From: Crassaminicella indica
GTDB lineage: Bacteria; Bacillota; Clostridia; Peptostreptococcales; Thermotaleaceae
Direction: 5' to 3'
Assembly (NCBI RefSeq): GCF_019203185.1
Contig: NZ_CP078093.1
Span: 2,019,058 to 2,083,057, forward strand
DNA length: 64,000 nt
Position numbers and translations under genes: made by a program. The notes beneath the pieces were generated by a model. It did no database searches. It saw only the letters and a program-made list of their open reading frames with translations, and had not been told where the DNA came from. Positions 62,120 to 64,000 of the stretch are shown here, piece after piece; positions within the stretch are counted from its first letter, which is position 1; each line of letters starts with the position of its first letter.

Positions 62120-63637
62120 GTGAAGGTAGGAAAAGTATTTTTGATAGGAGCAGGCCCTGGAGATTATAAGCTGATTACCCTAAAAGGGATAGAATGTATA
62201 AAAAATGCTGATGTTGTATTATATGATCGATTGGCAAGCTCTAAGTTATTAAAGTTTGCAAGAGAAGATGTTGAATTGATTTATGTTGGAAAAGCTCCGA
62301 ACAACCATGCTTATACACAGAAAGAGATCAATGCATTACTTGTAAAAAAAGCTTTGGAAGGAAAAAATGTTGCTAGATTAAAGGGAGGAGATCCATTTGT
62401 TTTTGGTAGAGGTGGAGAAGAAGCAAAAGAATTAAAAGAAAATGGAATCAGCTTTGAAATAGTTCCCGGTATTACTTCAGCTATATCTGTACCAGCTTAT
62501 GCAGGAATACCTGTAACTCATAGAAATGTAAGTTCTTCCTTTCATGTTATTACTGGAAATGAAGATCCAACAAAAGAAGAAAAGGCTGTTGATTATGAAG
62601 CTTTAGCAAAATTAGAAGGAACACTTATATTCTTAATGGGTGTAAAGAATATAGAAAAAATTTGTCAAAGTCTTATAAAATACGGACAAAGTCCGAGCAG
62701 ACCAGTAGCTGTGATTATGAAGGGAACTACTACCGAGCATAAAATGATTAAAGGAACTCTTAATAATATTCATGAAAAGGTAATAGAAAATGGATTAAAA
62801 AATCCATCTATTATTATTGTAGGAGAAGTAGTGAATTTATCTGACGTATTAAGATGGTATGAGGATAAGCCATTATTTGGGAAAAAAGTTTTAGTTACAC
62901 GGACAAGACAGCAAGCAAGTTATTTATCTAAAAAGCTTGAAGCTTTGGGTGCAAAGGCTGTAGAGTTTCCGACTATAAAAATTGAGCATCCAGAGTGCTT
63001 TGATGAAATCGATAAAGCCATAAAAGCAGTTGAGAAATACAAATGGATTATATTTACTAGTGTTAATGGTGTAACTGCATTTTTTGATCGAATGAAAAAT
63101 TTAAAAATAGATATAAGAAAGCTTCTTGGTGCAAAGCTTGTAGCAATAGGACCAGCTACTGCGAAAGCTTTAGAGGATAAAGGGTTTATTATTGAATATA
63201 TACCAGAAGAATATAGAGCAGAAGCTATTATTGATGGATTAAAAGATAAAATTAAAGAAGGAGAGCATATTCTTTTACCGAGAGCAGATATTGCTAGAGA
63301 AATTTTAATTGAAGAATTAAAAAAATTAGGGGCTATTGTAGATAATATACATATTTATCGTACGGTTATTCCTAAAAATGATCAAGATAAGCTGATTAGT
63401 ATATTAAAAGATGAAAATATCGATGTTATTACATTTACGAGTTCTTCTACTGTTAAAAACTTTATGAATATTTTAGGAGAGAACAATAAAATGCTGTTAA
63501 AAGGAAAAAGAATAGCTTCTATTGGACCTATTACTGAAAAAACTGCAAGAAAACATGGATTAGAGGTTGATATACAGGCAAAAGAATTTACAATAGATGG
63601 TCTTGTTAAAGCTATTAATAATTATTATAACAGTTAG
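62120..63637 (+). CDS. Uroporphyrinogen-III C-methyltransferase fused to uroporphyrinogen-III synthase
   Basis: 505 residues. The N-terminal CobA domain (about 1-245) has FLIGAGPGDYKLITLKG, VVLYDRLAS, RLKGGDPFVFGRGGEE and VPGITSAISVPAYAGIPVTH. The C-terminal HemD domain (about 252-505) begins KVLVTRTRQQASYLSKKL and includes WIIFTSVNGVTAFF. It closes the bilane to uroporphyrinogen III and then methylates it twice to precorrin-2, so it holds the branch point of heme and corrin. cobA/hemD fusions are common in Clostridia. GTG 62120 follows AGGTGATTAG. Confidence 0.94.
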   Translation: MKVGKVFLIGAGPGDYKLITLKGIECIKNADVVLYDRLASSKLLKFAREDVELIYVGKAPNNHAYTQKEINALLVKKALEGKNVARLKGGDPFVFGRGGEEAKELKENGISFEIVPGITSAISVPAYAGIPVTHRNVSSSFHVITGNEDPTKEEKAVDYEALAKLEGTLIFLMGVKNIEKICQSLIKYGQSPSRPVAVIMKGTTTEHKMIKGTLNNIHEKVIENGLKNPSIIIVGEVVNLSDVLRWYEDKPLFGKKVLVTRTRQQASYLSKKLEALGAKAVEFPTIKIEHPECFDEIDKAIKAVEKYKWIIFTSVNGVTAFFDRMKNLKIDIRKLLGAKLVAIGPATAKALEDKGFIIEYIPEEYRAEAIIDGLKDKIKEGEHILLPRADIAREILIEELKKLGAIVDNIHIYRTVIPKNDQDKLISILKDENIDVITFTSSSTVKNFMNILGENNKMLLKGKRIASIGPITEKTARKHGLEVDIQAKEFTIDGLVKAINNYYNS

Positions 63638-63652
63638 GTGGGAGGAATTATT

Positions 63653-64000
63653 ATGAATTTACTAAATAGACCAAGAAGATTAAGAAGAAATGCTGCTATA
63701 AGAGGACTAATACAAGAAACAGTATTGAATGTAAAGGATTTTATTTACCCATTATTTGTAGTAGAAGGGGAAGGGATAAAAGAGGAGATCGAAAGTCTTT
63801 CAAATAATTATCACTTTTCTATAGATATGTTAAAGGATGAAATAGATGAAATTACAAATTTGGGAATAAAAGCAGTGATTCTTTTTGGTTTGCCAGATAA
63901 AAAAGATTCTTATGGTAGTGAAGCTTACAGCGATGATGGAATTGTTCAAAGAGCAATAAGAGAAATAAAAAGAATAAATGAGGAATTGTTAGTTGTTACA
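63653..64000 (+). CDS. hemB: Porphobilinogen synthase, 3' end cut by the window
   Basis: 116 residues are visible and the frame is open to the last base. RPRRLRRNAAIRGLIQETVL followed by DFIYPLFVVEG and VILFGLPDKKDSYGSEAY is the HemB N-terminal half; the catalytic lysines lie beyond the window. It condenses two aminolevulinates to porphobilinogen. GTGGGAGG precedes the ATG, 15 bp after the cobA/hemD stop. Confidence 0.94.
   Translation, partial: MNLLNRPRRLRRNAAIRGLIQETVLNVKDFIYPLFVVEGEGIKEEIESLSNNYHFSIDMLKDEIDEITNLGIKAVILFGLPDKKDSYGSEAYSDDGIVQRAIREIKRINEELLVVT

Overview
This is a very AT-rich, low-GC Gram-positive chromosome segment, most likely from an anaerobic member of the Clostridia. 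The case rests on AGGAGG-type ribosome sites, a complete anaerobic (cobalt-early) B12 pathway, glycine reductase component C genes (grdC/grdD) with a thioredoxin reductase beside them, sortable clostridial families (VanW, DUF2225, DUF456, TGS-uridine kinase), and Gram-positive type signal peptidases. A Crassaminicella/Caminicella-like amino-acid fermenter would fit, but the species cannot be fixed from sequence alone.

Layout. 1-4.6 kb: housekeeping genes (Lit-like membrane protein cut by the window edge, cyclophilin, NUDIX, PssA, RsmF-like and RsuA-like RNA modification). 4.6-10.2 kb: a compact shikimate operon aroB-aroA-aroC-(chorismate mutase+aroE fusion)-aroK-aroQ. 10.2-11.3 kb: two uncharacterised divergent genes. 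11.3-14.2 kb: a mobile-element graveyard with ISL3-type ends and a transposase remnant, a second DDE transposase remnant between degenerate inverted repeats, and a 235-bp MITE inserted into it. 14.2-18.2 kb: a truncated MltG-like gene, then a promoter with two Fur-type palindromes and an iron/siderophore ABC transporter. 18.4-30.6 kb: mostly single housekeeping genes (EamA exporter, RluA, two LepB, CBS protein, nucleoside kinase, DUF456, Nfo, MnmA, DeoD, RusA-like resolvase, Lon-related protease) and a second MITE copy. 30.6-35.5 kb: a leftward RND efflux operon (adaptor-pump-TetR) with a clear operator. 35.7-44.8 kb: Nth, TrxB, GrdC/GrdD, an unusual FtsA-like protein, initiator tRNA-Met, VanW, DUF2225.

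44.9-64 kb: a long tetrapyrrole cluster. cobU-cobS-cobC come first; then a promoter, a cobalamin riboswitch and an intrinsic terminator control cbiA-cbiP-cbiB-cobD-pduX-cbiC-cbiD-cbiE-cbiT-cbiF-cbiG-hemA-cbiH-cbiJ-(precorrin-2 dehydrogenase)-hemC-(cobA/hemD)-hemB. hemA, hemC, hemB and cobA/hemD supply precorrin-2; the cbi genes build the corrin ring; cobD, pduX, cbiB, cobU, cobS and cobC attach and finish the lower-ligand loop. cbiL, a cobaltochelatase and cobT are not in the window.

Most of the window is conserved core genome. The points that stand out are the two-copy MITE with a TA target duplication that can be proved by reading-frame restoration, a GrdD that ends before the region holding the known active-site cysteine, and an FtsA-like protein with beta-grasp-like repeats.
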